DNA from: Pseudodesulfovibrio hydrargyri
GTDB lineage: Bacteria; Desulfobacterota; Desulfovibrionia; Desulfovibrionales; Desulfovibrionaceae
Length of the DNA stretch: 64,000 bases
Reading direction: 5' to 3'
Assembly (NCBI RefSeq): GCF_001874525.1
Contig: NZ_LKAQ01000001.1
Location: forward strand, 310,001-374,000
The position numbers were made by a program, and so were the translations under genes. A model generated the notes under the pieces. It made no database searches and was not told where the DNA came from. It saw only the letters and a program-made list of their open reading frames with translations. Positions 7,808 through 16,621 of this stretch are shown in pieces; the stretch's first letter is position 1, and every line of letters begins with the position of its first letter.

Positions 7808-7857
7808 TAAAAAGTTTGGGAGATTCTTAAAACGTCTTTTAAGCCGTCGGAGACGCC
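7808..7857 (-). repeat. Dispersed hairpin repeat, copy A2 (inverted, short)
   Basis: Read on the minus strand it has the same order as other copies: GTCTCCGACGG, a hairpin CTTAAAA...TTTTAAG with different arm sequence, then CTCCCAAACTTTTT. It is an inverted partner of copy A1, about 110 bases away. With A1 it fills the 302-base gap between the aldolase and the HPt gene, where I see no gene. Confidence 0.65.
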
Positions 7858-7882
7858 CCGCTGGTCGGGCGCTTCAATGCCG

Positions 7883-8191
7883 CTAGCTGTCGAACTCGAC
7901 CCGGACGGTGTCGAGGTAATGGGCCAGGGTGTCCATATGCCTTTCCAGGGCGTCGGGGTCGCGCTCCTGGGCGGCCAGCTCGATCTCGTGGCCGATCCTG
8001 CCCATGCCCTTGAATCCGTAGCCGCTGCCCGTGCCCCGAGCCGTGTGCCCCAGGCGGACCAGGGTCTCGAAATCCCCCGCTCGCAGGGCATTGCGCATCT
8101 GTTCAAGATCCTGTCGGGAGACGTCGAAAAACCGGTCCAGCAATTCTTCCAGATCGGACGGTATCCGCTCGACCTCCGGGTACTCGGGCAT
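7883..8191 (-). CDS. Histidine phosphotransfer (HPt) domain protein
   Basis: A 102-residue, all-helical single-domain protein. The segment VRLGHTARGTGSGYGF carries the likely phospho-accepting His at about residue 49 in the usual HPt setting. HPt proteins relay phosphate between hybrid kinases and response regulators in the cytosol. The ATG at 8191 has AAGGAT 8 bases upstream. It is monocistronic, divergent from mltC. The partner kinase is not in this window; a lone receiver lies at 26.3 kb, but there is no evidence that they interact. Confidence 0.85.
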   Translation of the reverse strand: MPEYPEVERIPSDLEELLDRFFDVSRQDLEQMRNALRAGDFETLVRLGHTARGTGSGYGFKGMGRIGHEIELAAQERDPDALERHMDTLAHYLDTVRVEFDS

Positions 8192-8311
8192 GGGTATATC
8201 CTTGGTGCAGACAGGTGCACTTGGTTGAATATGTGAAAATCGGAACGTATGATCCAGGCGGACATTAAGGATAGTGATCCCGCTGTCAAATAAAATATTC
8301 ATCACAACGAT

Positions 8312-9469
8312 ATGACACGAATTATCATTCTCCTGCTGCTGGCCTGCATGGTCGGGTCCTGTTCCCGGTACGACGCGGTACGCATCGCCCGGGCGGCGGC
8401 CACGGGCAACCCGGCGGCAGCGGCCGAGGCCCTGGCCCGGGACAAGGCCATCGGCTACGCCAGCAACCCCGCCGCCATCGGCAACGACCTGAAGAATTTC
8501 AAAAAACTTTTGGAGAACTTCGTCAAGGCCGTGACCGGGGTTTGGGGCGAGGACGACGTGCGGGTGCCCGCGCCCAAGCAGTACGTCAAGTACACCGACA
8601 ACTACCTCTCGCGGGCCAGCGTGGACTTCGACACCGGGGTGATCGTGGTCGAGACCGTGGCCGAAGACAAGCCGCTCGAAAGCCTGCGCAACGCCATCGT
8701 GACCACCCTGCTCACCCCGGGCGACCCGCGCGCCGTGGACCTCTATTCGGCACAGACCGTCAAACTCGGGGACACCCCGTTCCTGCTCGGCGAAGTCAAG
8801 GACGCGGACGGCCACGACATCCGCTGGGACTGGCGCGCCGGGCGGTACGCCGACCATCTCATCAAAAACGATCTCAAGACGCGCACGGTCAAAGGCAAGA
8901 CCGCCCGGTCCGTGACCTTCCACATGGTCAGGGACCACCTCTCGGTGCGCGCGGCCAAATACCGCGAACTGGTGCGGACGACCGCCGACCGCTTCCGGAT
9001 CAGCCGCAACCTGGTCTACGCCATCATGAAGGTTGAGTCGGACTTCAACCCGTTCGCGGTCAGCGCGGCCTCGGCCGTGGGGCTGATGCAGGTGGTCCCG
9101 TCCACGGCGGGCAGCGACGTATACCGGTTCCTGCACGGCAAGGTCGGGCAGCCCTCACGCAAGGCCCTGTTCGAACCGCCGACCAACATCACCTACGGCA
9201 CGGCCTACCTGCACCTGCTCGACGACCGGTTCCTGGGCGGCATCGACAATCCGGTGTCACGGGAGTACTGCGTCATCGCCGGGTACAACGGCGGCGCGGG
9301 CGGCGTGCTCAAAACCTTTGACCGGGACAAGGGCCGCGCGGCCAAGAAGATCAACGCCATGCAGCCCGCCGAGGTGTATGAAAAGCTGCGGAAGGACCTT
9401 CCCTTTGCCGAGACCCGGCGCTATCTTGGCAAGGTTCTTGAAGCCAAGAAGCAGTTCGTCAACTTCTAG
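8312..9469 (+). CDS. mltC: Membrane-bound lytic murein transglycosylase C-like lipoprotein
   Basis: A 385-residue lipoprotein. A short hydrophobic signal peptide ends in a Cys near residue 17 (VGSCSR). Residues about 55-205 match the MltC N-terminal domain, including FKKLLENFVKAVTGVWGE. A C-terminal SLT domain follows with the catalytic Glu at about 242 in KVESDFNPFAVS and the GLMQV motif. It cleaves peptidoglycan glycan strands to 1,6-anhydromuropeptides from a membrane anchor. The ATG at 8312 yields the complete signal peptide, although its ribosome site is weak. The PilZ gene follows 12 bases downstream, suggesting co-transcription. Confidence 0.92.
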   Translation: MTRIIILLLLACMVGSCSRYDAVRIARAAATGNPAAAAEALARDKAIGYASNPAAIGNDLKNFKKLLENFVKAVTGVWGEDDVRVPAPKQYVKYTDNYLSRASVDFDTGVIVVETVAEDKPLESLRNAIVTTLLTPGDPRAVDLYSAQTVKLGDTPFLLGEVKDADGHDIRWDWRAGRYADHLIKNDLKTRTVKGKTARSVTFHMVRDHLSVRAAKYRELVRTTADRFRISRNLVYAIMKVESDFNPFAVSAASAVGLMQVVPSTAGSDVYRFLHGKVGQPSRKALFEPPTNITYGTAYLHLLDDRFLGGIDNPVSREYCVIAGYNGGAGGVLKTFDRDKGRAAKKINAMQPAEVYEKLRKDLPFAETRRYLGKVLEAKKQFVNF

Positions 9470-9481
9470 TCGCCACGCGCC

Positions 9482-10408
9482 ATGAACCCGCAGGAACCGA
9501 TCTCGTCCGTCGCAGCCCAATTCGACCGGCTCATCGCCCTTCTCTTCCCAGGCATGTCTCCGGAGAATCTCCGCACGACCGGGGCCGCGCTGCTCGGGCT
9601 ACTGGTCCTGGTCCTGCTGTTCCTCGGGGTGAGGCTGCTGCGCCGCCCGGCGCACAACTCCCCGTCCACGCGCACCGGCATACCGCGCTCCCTGCAGCAG
9701 AAAGGCGTGGTCGTGGACGTGCTGGCAGGGCCGGACGACGAGTCCGTGGCCGTACGCTGCGTCATCACCGCCGTGAAGTCCAACAGGGTCCAGTGCGAGA
9801 TCATCGAGCGGCTGGACGTCATCCGGACCAGGCCCGGCAGCGAACTGGTCTGCGTGTTCGCGCCCATGAAGACGCGCAACGGGCGGATCAATTCCTTCAC
9901 GGCCACTCTGACCGAATCGGACCGCGACGGCCGCAGGGCCGACCGGCTGGTCCTGGCCGGGCCCAACGACTACGCGCTCATCCCGCGCCGCAAGCACCAG
10001 CGCAAGCGCGTGGCCGACCAGCAGTTCATCCGGGTCAAGCTGTGGACCGCCTCGCCTCGGACCTCGGAGCTGGCCTTCGAGGACGCGGCTCCGCAGATCG
10101 GGGTCAACTCGTTCGCCTCGGACGAGCCGGAACAGAGCGCCAACGCGGTCATCAACATCTCGGACGGCGGCCTCGGCCTGTCCGTGCTCAACCGGCTCAT
10201 CCCCGAGACCTGCGCCGTGTCCACGCCGGTGGTCATCAACCTCTTCATGTTCAATTTCCGGGAAAAGACCTTCAAGCCCTACTGGTACGCGGGCGAGATC
10301 CGCACCCTCGAAGAGGGCCGCCCCGGCTTCACGCGCATGGGCATCGAATTCACGGCCACAGCCGGGGTGGACCGAAACACCGGCCGCCTCGACTGGATCA
10401 ATCTGTAG
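9482..10408 (+). CDS. PilZ domain membrane protein, probable c-di-GMP receptor
   Basis: A 308-residue protein with one N-terminal transmembrane helix (about 33-52) and a YcgR-like beta-rich middle region. A C-terminal PilZ domain has the RxxxR switch in RRKHQRKR (about 169-176) and INISDGG (about 223-229), close to the canonical D/NxSxxG. An insertion of about 40 residues separates the two motifs. PilZ proteins bind cyclic di-GMP and alter motility or surface structures. It is tandem with mltC. A GGDEF protein encoded at 60.3 kb could make the ligand, but no link is shown. Confidence 0.85.
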   Translation: MNPQEPISSVAAQFDRLIALLFPGMSPENLRTTGAALLGLLVLVLLFLGVRLLRRPAHNSPSTRTGIPRSLQQKGVVVDVLAGPDDESVAVRCVITAVKSNRVQCEIIERLDVIRTRPGSELVCVFAPMKTRNGRINSFTATLTESDRDGRRADRLVLAGPNDYALIPRRKHQRKRVADQQFIRVKLWTASPRTSELAFEDAAPQIGVNSFASDEPEQSANAVINISDGGLGLSVLNRLIPETCAVSTPVVINLFMFNFREKTFKPYWYAGEIRTLEEGRPGFTRMGIEFTATAGVDRNTGRLDWINL

Positions 10409-10483
10409 CACCGGAAAAACGGGCCGGGGCTCACCCAGCCCCGCGCGACGTCCCCCTTCGTCGGGAAAAGGCGCGGCACGCAA

Positions 10484-10513
10484 AAAAGCCCCGACCATTC
10501 GGCCAGGGCTTTT
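10484..10513 (-). terminator. Terminator of the minus-strand coiled-coil gene
   Basis: AAAAGCCC and GGGGCTTTT arms with an inner GGCC/GGTC stem and GAAT loop, followed on the minus strand by TTTTTT. It lies between two convergent genes and begins about 20 bases after the minus-strand stop. Confidence 0.7.
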
Positions 10514-10533
10514 CAGGCGTATTTTCGAGGAGA

Positions 10534-10890
10534 TCAGCCCTTCTTGTTGAGGAACCGCTCCTTGGCCAGCCGGGGCATGTTGCCCGCCCCGAAGCTGTAG
10601 CCCGAGATGCGCCGGTTCTGGCGCTTCATGCTGGTCAGGTCCTGTTTCAGGGACTGCTTGAGCCTCTTGGCCTCACCGGTGATCTCGTCGTGCAGGGACT
10701 TCATCTCCACGAGCTTGTCGGCCAGCAGCTTGAGGTTGTCCCCGGACAGGCCGCGTACGGCCTCGTCCAGGAGCTGCTCGCGGGAACGGGCCAGTTTCTC
10801 GGCCTCGTACACGTCCCCGGCCACCAGGGAATCGAGTTCCCTGCGTCCGATGATGATGGCCTCGTCCAGCATCTGGCTGCGCCCGGCCAT
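10534..10890 (-). CDS. FlgN-like coiled-coil protein
   Basis: A 118-residue, strongly helical protein with heptad-like Leu/Lys/Glu patterning across residues 20-95 and a C-terminus RRISGYSFGAGN. The length, helical pattern and the 'RRxSGY' near the end resemble FlgN-type flagellar export chaperones, but similarity is too weak for a firm call. The ATG at 10890 lies 2 bases after the stop of the upstream gene, so translation is probably coupled. The upstream genes encode an unknown helical protein and a GT9 glycosyltransferase. Confidence 0.5.
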   Translation of the reverse strand: MAGRSQMLDEAIIIGRRELDSLVAGDVYEAEKLARSREQLLDEAVRGLSGDNLKLLADKLVEMKSLHDEITGEAKRLKQSLKQDLTSMKRQNRRISGYSFGAGNMPRLAKERFLNKKG

Positions 10891-10892
10891 AT

Positions 10893-11495
10893 CTACTTCT
10901 TCGCCTTGCGGATGTCGTCGCGCAGGGCCTTGATGACCTTTTTCCATTTCTCCACCGCGGGCAGGAATTCGTATTCAAGCAGGTCGGCCAGAAGAATCCA
11001 GTCCTCGTTTTCAAGCACCGAGCTCATTTCGGTGAACATGGAATTGAGCTCCTCGGCGCTCTCCAGGTAGGACGGGTGATCCTTGAGGGAGTACTCGTCG
11101 CGCAGAATGCCGATCATGTTCAGGAAGTTGCGGATGACGTCGATGAGGTCCTGGTAGGTCTCCAGGGCCTCGGCGTCGTCGGCCTGGCGGAACAGGGTCG
11201 CCACGCGCTTGCCGCCCTCGCTCATGAGGTTGACGACCTTGTAGAGTTCCAGGGTGATCTCCACGGCCATGTCCTCGGTGGCCATGGTCACGATCTCCAC
11301 GGACTCGACCTCGGACATGTCGATGTCCTCGGCCTGGTGGGGGTAGATCTCGGTGAACGGCTCATGGTTGACCATAACGTCGGTCACGATGCGGTCCTCC
11401 AGATGGCCGTCCTCGACCACCTTGGTGAAGACCTGTTCCAGGTTCTCGAAATTCTGGGCCCCGATATCATATTGTTTTCCATCAATGGTGATCAT
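10893..11495 (-). CDS. Conserved-looking hypothetical protein, acidic and helical
   Basis: A 200-residue acidic protein I cannot assign. The N-terminus (ITIDGKQYDI to about residue 75) looks like an alpha/beta module; the rest is helical with many Glu/Asp and a basic terminal KKAKK. No signal peptide or membrane helix is seen. GGAGGAGAAGG precedes the ATG at 11495, an unusually strong site. It sits between the GT9 gene (78 bases upstream) and the FlgN-like gene (2 bases downstream). The neighbours hint at a flagellar or surface-glycosylation context, which is only inference. Confidence 0.6.
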   Translation of the reverse strand: MITIDGKQYDIGAQNFENLEQVFTKVVEDGHLEDRIVTDVMVNHEPFTEIYPHQAEDIDMSEVESVEIVTMATEDMAVEITLELYKVVNLMSEGGKRVATLFRQADDAEALETYQDLIDVIRNFLNMIGILRDEYSLKDHPSYLESAEELNSMFTEMSSVLENEDWILLADLLEYEFLPAVEKWKKVIKALRDDIRKAKK

Positions 11496-11573
11496 GCTGA
11501 CCTTCTCCTCCGTGAGTAGATAAAATTTGCCGATTGTTCCGGTGCAACCCGGTCTTTTCAAGATTCATGCCGA

Positions 11574-13121
11574 TCAGGCCAATTCGTCCAACAGGGCGGT
11601 CAGGAGCCCGAGATGGCGTTCGGCAACCAACAGCAGCGAGGCGAGGTCTTCGCCCTGGCGCTGGCTTTCGAACATCCACAACAACGCCAATATATTCAAG
11701 TAATTGCTTGAAGACAAGATATTCTGCACACGCTGCCAGGAAGCCAGGAACTTGGTCTTGGCCTGGGGCCGGGGATTCACGCGCAGCAGCGCCCCCTGCT
11801 GGGAAAGCAGGAAGAGCATGTCCCGCGCGCTCGTCAAAGTTTTGGACAACTCCTGGCGCATGTCCGGCCCCAGCCGCGTGCCCAGCCCGGTGGGCCCGGC
11901 GATGGTCCGGCCGTCCAGGAAGGCGGCGAAGTGCGCCCGCTGCAGGGCGATCCACACGGCCCGGTCCGAACCGTCGTGCCCGGACAGGGACTCAAGCTCC
12001 ATGAACCCGTCCGCGCCGGTTCTGGTGCGCCAGATGCGCGTGCCGGGCACGGCCTTGGGATCCGCGCCGTCCATCACCGCCTTGGCGCAGGCGTACATGG
12101 CCTCCGGGGTCACGGCCCAGCGGCAGCCCTCATCGCGGGGGCAGGCCGCGCCAAAGGCGCACGGATGGCAGTCCATGTCCGGCTCCAGGCAGATGTTGCC
12201 CGCCCGGTACGGCCCGGTGTCCCACGGCTGGGCCGTGGCCAGGAAGACCGCGCACAGCGGCACGCCCAGCCCCGCAGCCAGATGCATGGTCCCGGTGTCG
12301 TTGGTCAACAGTACCCGGCTGCGGCCCAGCACCCCGGCCAGTTCGGTCAGGGAGGTCCTGCCCATGCAGTTGACGAGCGGGAAGGGAGCACCCTCGGCGA
12401 ACCGCTCGCCCAGCCCGGCCTCGCCCCGGGCGCCGAGCAGGACCGGCACCAGGCCGTCGCGCTCGTACAGCCTGCGGGCGGTCTCGCGAAAATAGTCCAC
12501 GGGCCAGCGGCGGCGCTCCTCGCTGGCCCCGAGCTGCAAGGCGACAAATCCTTGCGCCCCTCCCTGCGCTGACAGCAGCTCGCCGGCGCGGGCCAGGGCC
12601 GGTTCGTCCGGCGCGGCCAGAACCAACTCGTTGCCCTCGCGGTCCAATCCGGCGGCCCGGCGAAAGAGATCGCAGACGTTGAACGGGCTGGCCCCCCGGT
12701 TGGCCCCGGCCAGTTGCAGAAACGCGGCCCAGGTGGAGGTGTCCGCATTGAAGCCGAACTCGTCCACTGTGAAGCCCGTGGTCCTGCCGTTCTCCGGGGT
12801 CAGGCCATAGGCCAGTAGACGCGAGGAGACCGACGGCGTCAGGTTCACGGTCTCGCCGGGCAAAAACTCCTCGAACACGGACTGTCGGAACCCGTCCAGG
12901 TCGCGCACGGCCAGCCGCCAATCCTGGTCCAGACCGGCGAGCAGCCCGGCTCCGGGAAAGGCGAAAACCCGGTCCACGCCGGTCAGCAACGCGGCCGCCG
13001 AAGCGAAGTTGGACAGGCAGACCAGCCCCACCCGGTGCCCGCGGCTCTTGAAACCGGCGATCACGGGCTGGGTCTGGATGAGATCGCCGAAGCGGGTCAG
13101 ATTGATAATCAGGACGTTCAC
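11574..13121 (-). CDS. GT9 family (heptosyltransferase-like) protein with helical C-terminal extension
   Basis: A 515-residue protein. Residues 1 to about 345 are a GT-B glycosyltransferase of family 9: NVLIINLTRFGDLIQTQPV at the start and LLTNDTGTMHLAAGLGVP in the donor site, plus a Cys-rich CHPCAFGAACPRDEGC segment. Residues from about 370 on are predicted helical and not part of a normal GT9, so this is a fusion about 150 residues longer than usual. The start codon is GTG at 13121 with AAGGAT upstream. It lies between the DUF294 gene and two small helical-protein genes on the same strand. Confidence 0.82.
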   Translation of the reverse strand: MNVLIINLTRFGDLIQTQPVIAGFKSRGHRVGLVCLSNFASAAALLTGVDRVFAFPGAGLLAGLDQDWRLAVRDLDGFRQSVFEEFLPGETVNLTPSVSSRLLAYGLTPENGRTTGFTVDEFGFNADTSTWAAFLQLAGANRGASPFNVCDLFRRAAGLDREGNELVLAAPDEPALARAGELLSAQGGAQGFVALQLGASEERRRWPVDYFRETARRLYERDGLVPVLLGARGEAGLGERFAEGAPFPLVNCMGRTSLTELAGVLGRSRVLLTNDTGTMHLAAGLGVPLCAVFLATAQPWDTGPYRAGNICLEPDMDCHPCAFGAACPRDEGCRWAVTPEAMYACAKAVMDGADPKAVPGTRIWRTRTGADGFMELESLSGHDGSDRAVWIALQRAHFAAFLDGRTIAGPTGLGTRLGPDMRQELSKTLTSARDMLFLLSQQGALLRVNPRPQAKTKFLASWQRVQNILSSSNYLNILALLWMFESQRQGEDLASLLLVAERHLGLLTALLDELA

Positions 13122-13201
13122 GAACCAAAATCCTTATAAATGGATGAACGGACCGTCGAAAAACCGCCGGACCGCCGGATTATTGCAAAAAAAGAGCCGA
13201 A

Positions 13202-14260
13202 TCACAGACCGGAACCGGCCTGGACCAGCCGGACCAGCTTCTCCACCGCCTGGATGGCCGCCTTGAGCCGGAGCCGCTCGCCCCGGTCCAGAGCCGCCGG
13301 GTTGACGTAGTTGTGCGGCGGCAGACCGATGCGGTCGCATTCCAGGCCGATGTCGAGCCGTTTGCGCTGCAGGTATTCCCAGCCGTCGAGCAGGGAGCGG
13401 ACGTGATGTTTGGCGATGTGCCCGGCCTCGCCCAGGGCGCGGACCCGCTCACAGGTGTTGTGCGGCCGCACCCCGTGCTTGAGGGCCAGGATGCGCGCGC
13501 TGTTGGTCAGATGGGCCAGGACCGACGACTTGATGTTCAAAAAGCCGTGCCACACCCCCTCGCGCTCGGTGACGAACGCCCCGAACAAGGTCAGGGGCAG
13601 CCGGTAGTCGGTCAGTTCCCGGACCAGCAGGGACAGGGCGATGGGCTTGGTGCGCACGTACTCCCACAGCCGCTCGCGCAGACGCCTGACCTCGTCCCCG
13701 GCACCGTACACGGCCCGGAAATCCAGGATCAGCCCGGACTGCCACGGCCCCTTTTCCGCCGGGTTGGACAGCCAGCCGGTCAGCCGGGCGAGCCAGGCGT
13801 CGAAATCCCCCCGCCACTCCGCGTTGCTGACCATGACCCCGCCGTCGCACAGGGAGAGCCCCGCGCCATCCAGGGCGATGACGATGGATTGGGTGCAGTC
13901 GTCCACTTCGTCCTCGTCCACCCTGACCGGGATGAGCAGCCCGTTGTCCTGGTCCGAACCCGGGACCATCTCCTCCCGCCCGCCGGAACCGAACTCCATG
14001 AAGGTGCACTGCGCCAGCCATGGATACTGGGCGGCATGGGCCTCGAGCACGGCCACGACCACGTCGCGGTTGAACCGGGTCAGCCGCTTGCACGCCCGCT
14101 CGGCCGACGCCCCCTGGTCAAGCCACTCCTGGACCAGGTCGAGCCGGATGCGGCGGATGCCCGCCAGCTTGCCCTCGCGGGCCATGACCCGCAATTCGTC
14201 CAAAAGGCCGTCCGGGACGCCTCCAATACCGTTCACGGGCCGCTCGCCATTCAATTCCAT
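13202..14260 (-). CDS. DUF294 putative nucleotidyltransferase
   Basis: About 352 residues. The nucleotidyltransferase signature FGSGGREE followed by DQDNGLL is at about residues 90-111, with DUF294 C-terminal helices behind it. Related proteins carry CBS and cyclic-nucleotide domains ahead of this unit, and some act in signalling or as uridylyl-type transferases. Here only a helical N-terminus precedes it. The start is uncertain: ATG at 14260 is used, but an in-frame GTG at 14272 exists and neither has an ideal ribosome site. It opens a four-gene minus-strand group. Confidence 0.78.
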   Translation of the reverse strand: MELNGERPVNGIGGVPDGLLDELRVMAREGKLAGIRRIRLDLVQEWLDQGASAERACKRLTRFNRDVVVAVLEAHAAQYPWLAQCTFMEFGSGGREEMVPGSDQDNGLLIPVRVDEDEVDDCTQSIVIALDGAGLSLCDGGVMVSNAEWRGDFDAWLARLTGWLSNPAEKGPWQSGLILDFRAVYGAGDEVRRLRERLWEYVRTKPIALSLLVRELTDYRLPLTLFGAFVTEREGVWHGFLNIKSSVLAHLTNSARILALKHGVRPHNTCERVRALGEAGHIAKHHVRSLLDGWEYLQRKRLDIGLECDRIGLPPHNYVNPAALDRGERLRLKAAIQAVEKLVRLVQAGSGL

Positions 14261-14453
14261 ATCCAAACGCACGCTCCATGGCCGAAAGACTGACCGTTGA
14301 CCGGGGAAAACCGCCCGTTCGCCGCCGGGCCATCATTGGCCGAGCCCACGACCGCCCGGCTTCGACCGCTTACCTGAAAACGGATGCTTCCTTTGTTTTC
14401 CCTACTGTAAAAGGGCTCCAACGGCAAACTTTCAACCGTATCGGGGGTAAAAA

Positions 14454-14765
14454 ATGGACCAGATCGAAAGGATTCGCAAACGGCAACTCGGCATCGCGCT
14501 CGGCGTGGGCATTCCCTATTTCGCCTTCGTCATCGGCGTCTTCCTGCTCGTCTACCTGGCAGGCGAATGGGTAACCGGGACCAGCATCCTCGGATTCCCC
14601 CTGCACTACTGGCTGGTGGCCGTCGCCATCTACCCGATCACCTGGGCGCTGTTCATCTGGTACGTGGGCAAGGCCAACGAGATAGAGGACGAGATCGCCG
14701 AAACCATCGAAACCCCGGAACCCATGGACACCATGAACACCATGGAAGCCCGGGAAGGAGCGTAG
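14454..14765 (+). CDS. DUF4212 small subunit of a sodium:solute symporter
   Basis: A 103-residue protein with two transmembrane helices (about 13-37 and 51-73), a basic N-terminus and an acidic tail. It matches the DUF4212 small subunits encoded immediately before SSS-family transporters. The ATG at 14454 follows GGGGG by 5 bases. The next start is 2 bases after its stop, so the two are co-translated and probably form one transporter. The small subunit's role is unknown. Confidence 0.88.
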   Translation: MDQIERIRKRQLGIALGVGIPYFAFVIGVFLLVYLAGEWVTGTSILGFPLHYWLVAVAIYPITWALFIWYVGKANEIEDEIAETIETPEPMDTMNTMEAREGA

Positions 14766-14767
14766 TC

Positions 14768-16342
14768 ATGGAACTCGGATATCAGATACCGGTCACGGCC
14801 CTGCTGCTCATCGGGGCCATGCTGGCCTTTACCGTGGTCACCACCTTCATGTTCCGCAGCCAGAAAACATCCGCCGACTATTATCTGGCCGGACGCAAGG
14901 TCAATTCCTTCATCAACGCCTCGGCCATCTCCTCGGACTACCTGTCCGCCGCCTCGTTCCTGGGCGTGGCCGGCGTGGCCTTCCTGTTCGGCTTCGACGG
15001 GATCATCTACGCCCTTGGCTTCTTCGTGGGCTACATCGCCCTGCTCCTCTTCCTGGCCAGCCCCCTGCGCAAATTCGGCCGCTACACCGTGCCCGACTTC
15101 GTGTCCGAGCGCTTCCACTCCAAGACCGCGCGCATCCTCGGCGTGATCGGCGTGCTCTTCATCTCGCTCTTCTACATGGCCCCGCAGATGCTCGGCGCGG
15201 GCAAGGTCATGGGGCTCTTGCTCAACCTGGACTATTCCACGTCCATCATCATCATCGCCTGCATCATCACCTTCTACGTCACCGTGGGCGGCATGAAGGC
15301 CACCACCGTCAACCAGCTGGTCCAGTTCTGGATCCTGTTCGGGGCCATGTTCCTGCTGGCCTTCATCCCCTTCATGCTCAAGGGATTGACCTACACCGAC
15401 GTGGTCAAGTTCCTGGCCGAATTCAAGGGCAGCACGCCCATCACCGGCAAGGAGTTCGACGGGGCCGCCTACACCAGCCCGGCATACTGGCTGACCAGCC
15501 TCAAGGACACCCTGTCCCTGCTCCTCGCGCTCATGTTCGGTACCGCCGGGCTGCCGCACATCCTGGTCCGCTTCTACACCGCCCCGGACGGCAAGGCCGC
15601 CCGCAGGACCGTCATCTACGTGCTTTTCCTCATCGGCATGTTCTACATCCTGAGCCCCTACGTGGGCCACGTCATCCGCTACGTCTTCCTGCAGGGCGAG
15701 GCCATGGGCGTGTCCCCGCACCTGATGCAGTGGCTGGCCGACAACGGCAAGAACCTGGCCGTGCCCGTGGCGGGCTCCTACTTCGGCGGACAGGTCCTGC
15801 TCGGCATCGTGGTGGCCGGTGCCTTCGCCGCCATCCTGTCCACCGTGGCCGGGCTGATCATCGCCTCGGCCGGGGCCATCGGCCACGACTTGGTGGTCAA
15901 TGTCTTCAACCCGAACATGCCCGAACGCTCCCGCGTCAAGGTCGCCCGCGTGGCCTCCATCGCCGTGGGGCTGCTCGGCATCCCGCTGGGCTTCTGGGCC
16001 GAGTCCATGCAGATCGCCATCCTCGTGGGACTGGCCTTCGCCATCGCCGCGTCCACCTTCTTCCCGGTCCTGGTCATGGGCGTGTGGTGGCCCAGGATGA
16101 CCAAGGGCGGGGCGTGCGCCGGACTGGTCACCGGCATCGTCGGCTCGTTCTTCATGATTCTGGGCAAGGGCATGCTGCCGCACTTCCTGCAGTACAACAA
16201 CCCCGGCGGGTTCGTCATGATCCTGTCCTTCATCGCCATCTACACCGTGTCCAAGATGGAATACGCCGCCAAGGGCGAAACGGCCCTGCCGCACGACACC
16301 ATGGAGGTCATGACCCTGCTCCACGGCCCCGAACAGGCATAA
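14768..16342 (+). CDS. Sodium:solute symporter (SSS family, acetate/monocarboxylate-like)
   Basis: A 524-residue membrane protein with about 13 helices. It has SADYYLAGRKVN, the sodium-site helix ISSDYLSAASFLG, FGTAGLPHILVRFYT and TVAGLIIASAGAIGHD, all typical of ActP-like members of the solute:sodium symporter family. The partner DUF4212 subunit upstream supports the acetate/monocarboxylate-like subgroup. The substrate is not proven by sequence. GGAG lies 7 bases before the ATG at 14768. A 14-base-pair hairpin follows the stop. Confidence 0.9.
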   Translation: MELGYQIPVTALLLIGAMLAFTVVTTFMFRSQKTSADYYLAGRKVNSFINASAISSDYLSAASFLGVAGVAFLFGFDGIIYALGFFVGYIALLLFLASPLRKFGRYTVPDFVSERFHSKTARILGVIGVLFISLFYMAPQMLGAGKVMGLLLNLDYSTSIIIIACIITFYVTVGGMKATTVNQLVQFWILFGAMFLLAFIPFMLKGLTYTDVVKFLAEFKGSTPITGKEFDGAAYTSPAYWLTSLKDTLSLLLALMFGTAGLPHILVRFYTAPDGKAARRTVIYVLFLIGMFYILSPYVGHVIRYVFLQGEAMGVSPHLMQWLADNGKNLAVPVAGSYFGGQVLLGIVVAGAFAAILSTVAGLIIASAGAIGHDLVVNVFNPNMPERSRVKVARVASIAVGLLGIPLGFWAESMQIAILVGLAFAIAASTFFPVLVMGVWWPRMTKGGACAGLVTGIVGSFFMILGKGMLPHFLQYNNPGGFVMILSFIAIYTVSKMEYAAKGETALPHDTMEVMTLLHGPEQA

Positions 16343-16366
16343 GCCCACACATCCCACTCCCCATAA

Positions 16367-16408
16367 AGGACGGCGCCGAGGTGTCTCGGCGCCGTCCTGC
16401 GTTGTTTG
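16367..16408 (+). terminator. Hairpin terminator after the symporter
   Basis: A perfect 14-base-pair stem (AGGACGGCGCCGAG with CTCGGCGCCGTCCT, 16367-16380 and 16385-16398) with a GTGT loop. The T-tract is weak (GTTGTTT). It lies 25 bases after the symporter stop and directly before repeat B1. Confidence 0.65.
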
Positions 16409-16412
16409 GGAT

Positions 16413-16510
16413 GCCTCCGGCGGCCGGGGCGCTGCCCCGGACCCCGCTTAAGAACCTCTTGAAAGAGGTTCTTAAGCATCTCCAGAACTTTTTGTCGCCG
16501 CTTCGCGGGG
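16413..16510 (+). repeat. Dispersed hairpin repeat, copy B1
   Basis: GCCTCCGGCGGCCGGGG is followed by CGGACCCCGC, then the hairpin CTTAAGAACCTCTT...AAGAGGTTCTTAAG, then CCAGAACTTTTTG and CTTCGCGGGG. The flanking blocks match copy A1 but the hairpin arms differ in sequence and remain fully paired. Confidence 0.85.
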
Positions 16511-16621
16511 GCCGTGCGGACGCGATCTGCCGTGCCTCTTTTCTCCCGCATAACCACGTCCGCACAAATCACGGTCCAAGGCGCGCCTTCCCTCCACTTC
16601 CCACACGCGCGCATGCGCATA

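Noticed and set aside
7581..7857. Possibility that the intergenic repeats are insertion sequences, integron sites or a CRISPR-like array
   Set aside because: Copies carry no reading frame, no target duplications are visible, and they are dispersed singly or in inverted pairs rather than as regular direct repeats with spacers.
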